A stretch of 5,889 bases of DNA, taken from the NCBI GenBank assembly GCA_017626625.1, contig JAGAIK010000602.1, positions 1 through 5,889 of the forward strand, given 5' to 3'. Under the pieces are notes generated by a model, which was given only the letters and a program-made list of their open reading frames with translations, was not told where the DNA came from and ran no database searches. How positions within the stretch are numbered: the first letter of the stretch is position 1; each line of letters begins with the position of its first letter. Both the position numbers and the translations under genes were made by a program. The stretch comes from Roseburia sp. GTDB taxonomy: Bacteria > Bacillota > Clostridia > Lachnospirales > Lachnospiraceae. Shown piece after piece: positions 5,664 to 5,889 of the stretch.

Positions 5664-5889
5664 ATGAGTTATAAACAATTTTATCAGGAAACCAATGAGC
5701 AGGCGAGGGAACGGTTTGAACTGGTGGAGGAGCGGATTGCAGAGATTGCAACCGCACCGGGGGTAAAAGAGCCCTTTGCTGATTATTTTCAAAAGACGGC
5801 AGGTTTTTTGGGGCTGCTGAGTGAGACTTACCGGAAGGTGGAAAGCGGAGAGCTTATGCAGGCAGATTTGCAGCAGCAAAAGCAGCAGA
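5664..5889 (+). CDS. Unrecognised protein, N-terminal 75 residues (runs off the window)
   Basis: The frame is open from ATG 5664 to the window end, giving 75 codons plus one base and no stop. I do not recognise the family. The visible part is soluble and mostly helix-prone: YKQFYQETNEQARERFELVEERIAEI is charged and amphipathic (residues 3-28), a short turn (TAPGVKEP, 30-37) is followed by FADYFQKTAGFLGLLSETYRKVESGEL (38-64), and a Gln-rich stretch (QQQKQQ) begins near 70. It lies 15 nt after the HD gene on the same strand with typical local codon use, so it probably belongs to the pyrE unit. No strong Shine-Dalgarno is present (AGAAAG at 5648-5653 is the best), suggesting reinitiation after the HD stop. 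It is presumably a real gene, given its lack of stops and its helical composition, but its function is unknown. Confidence 0.65.
   Translation, partial: MSYKQFYQETNEQARERFELVEERIAEIATAPGVKEPFADYFQKTAGFLGLLSETYRKVESGELMQADLQQQKQQ

Overview
The window looks like chromosomal DNA from a Clostridia-class Bacillota, most likely a member of the Lachnospiraceae. The reasons are a class 1B dihydroorotate dehydrogenase with its PyrK partner in a pyr operon, strong GGAGG-type Shine-Dalgarno sites, mid-range GC by eye, and small membrane proteins of Lachnospiraceae type. The genus cannot be told from this sequence. All genes are on the + strand.

Layout. (1) Positions 1-2172 hold the end of pyrC, then pyrK and pyrD. 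Spacing is tight: a 21-nt gap, then a one-base TAATG overlap. (2) Positions 2173-2270 are a short spacer holding the second arm of an imperfect direct repeat that straddles the pyrD stop. (3) Positions 2271-3386 encode a six-helix membrane protein with a C-terminal GGDEF domain, a likely diguanylate cyclase. (4) Positions 3387-3582 form a punctuation region: a bipartite hairpin with a T-tract (intrinsic terminator), then a near-consensus SigA promoter with extended -10, a ~73-nt leader and a strong ribosome binding site. (5) Positions 3583-5889 carry pyrE, a VanZ-like membrane protein, a small three-helix membrane protein (DUF6142-like), an HD-domain nucleotidase-type phosphohydrolase, and the 5' end of an unrecognised gene that leaves the window. 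They overlap or are separated by no more than 33 nt.

How the genes work together. PyrC makes dihydroorotate, PyrD-PyrK oxidises it to orotate with NAD+ as acceptor, and PyrE joins orotate to PRPP to give OMP. The HD protein may act at the other end of nucleotide metabolism by dephosphorylating nucleoside monophosphates. The GGDEF gene lies in the pyrD-pyrE gap and probably shares the pyrC-K-D transcript, so c-di-GMP synthesis could be linked in expression to pyrimidine synthesis. The terminator and promoter imply that pyrE and the four genes after it form a separate transcription unit.

There is no gene-free stretch over 300 bases. I saw no RNA gene, CRISPR array, insertion sequence or phage gene. 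The points most worth a second look are the GGDEF gene inside a pyr cluster, the all-transition direct repeat at the pyrD stop, and the terminator/promoter switch before pyrE.
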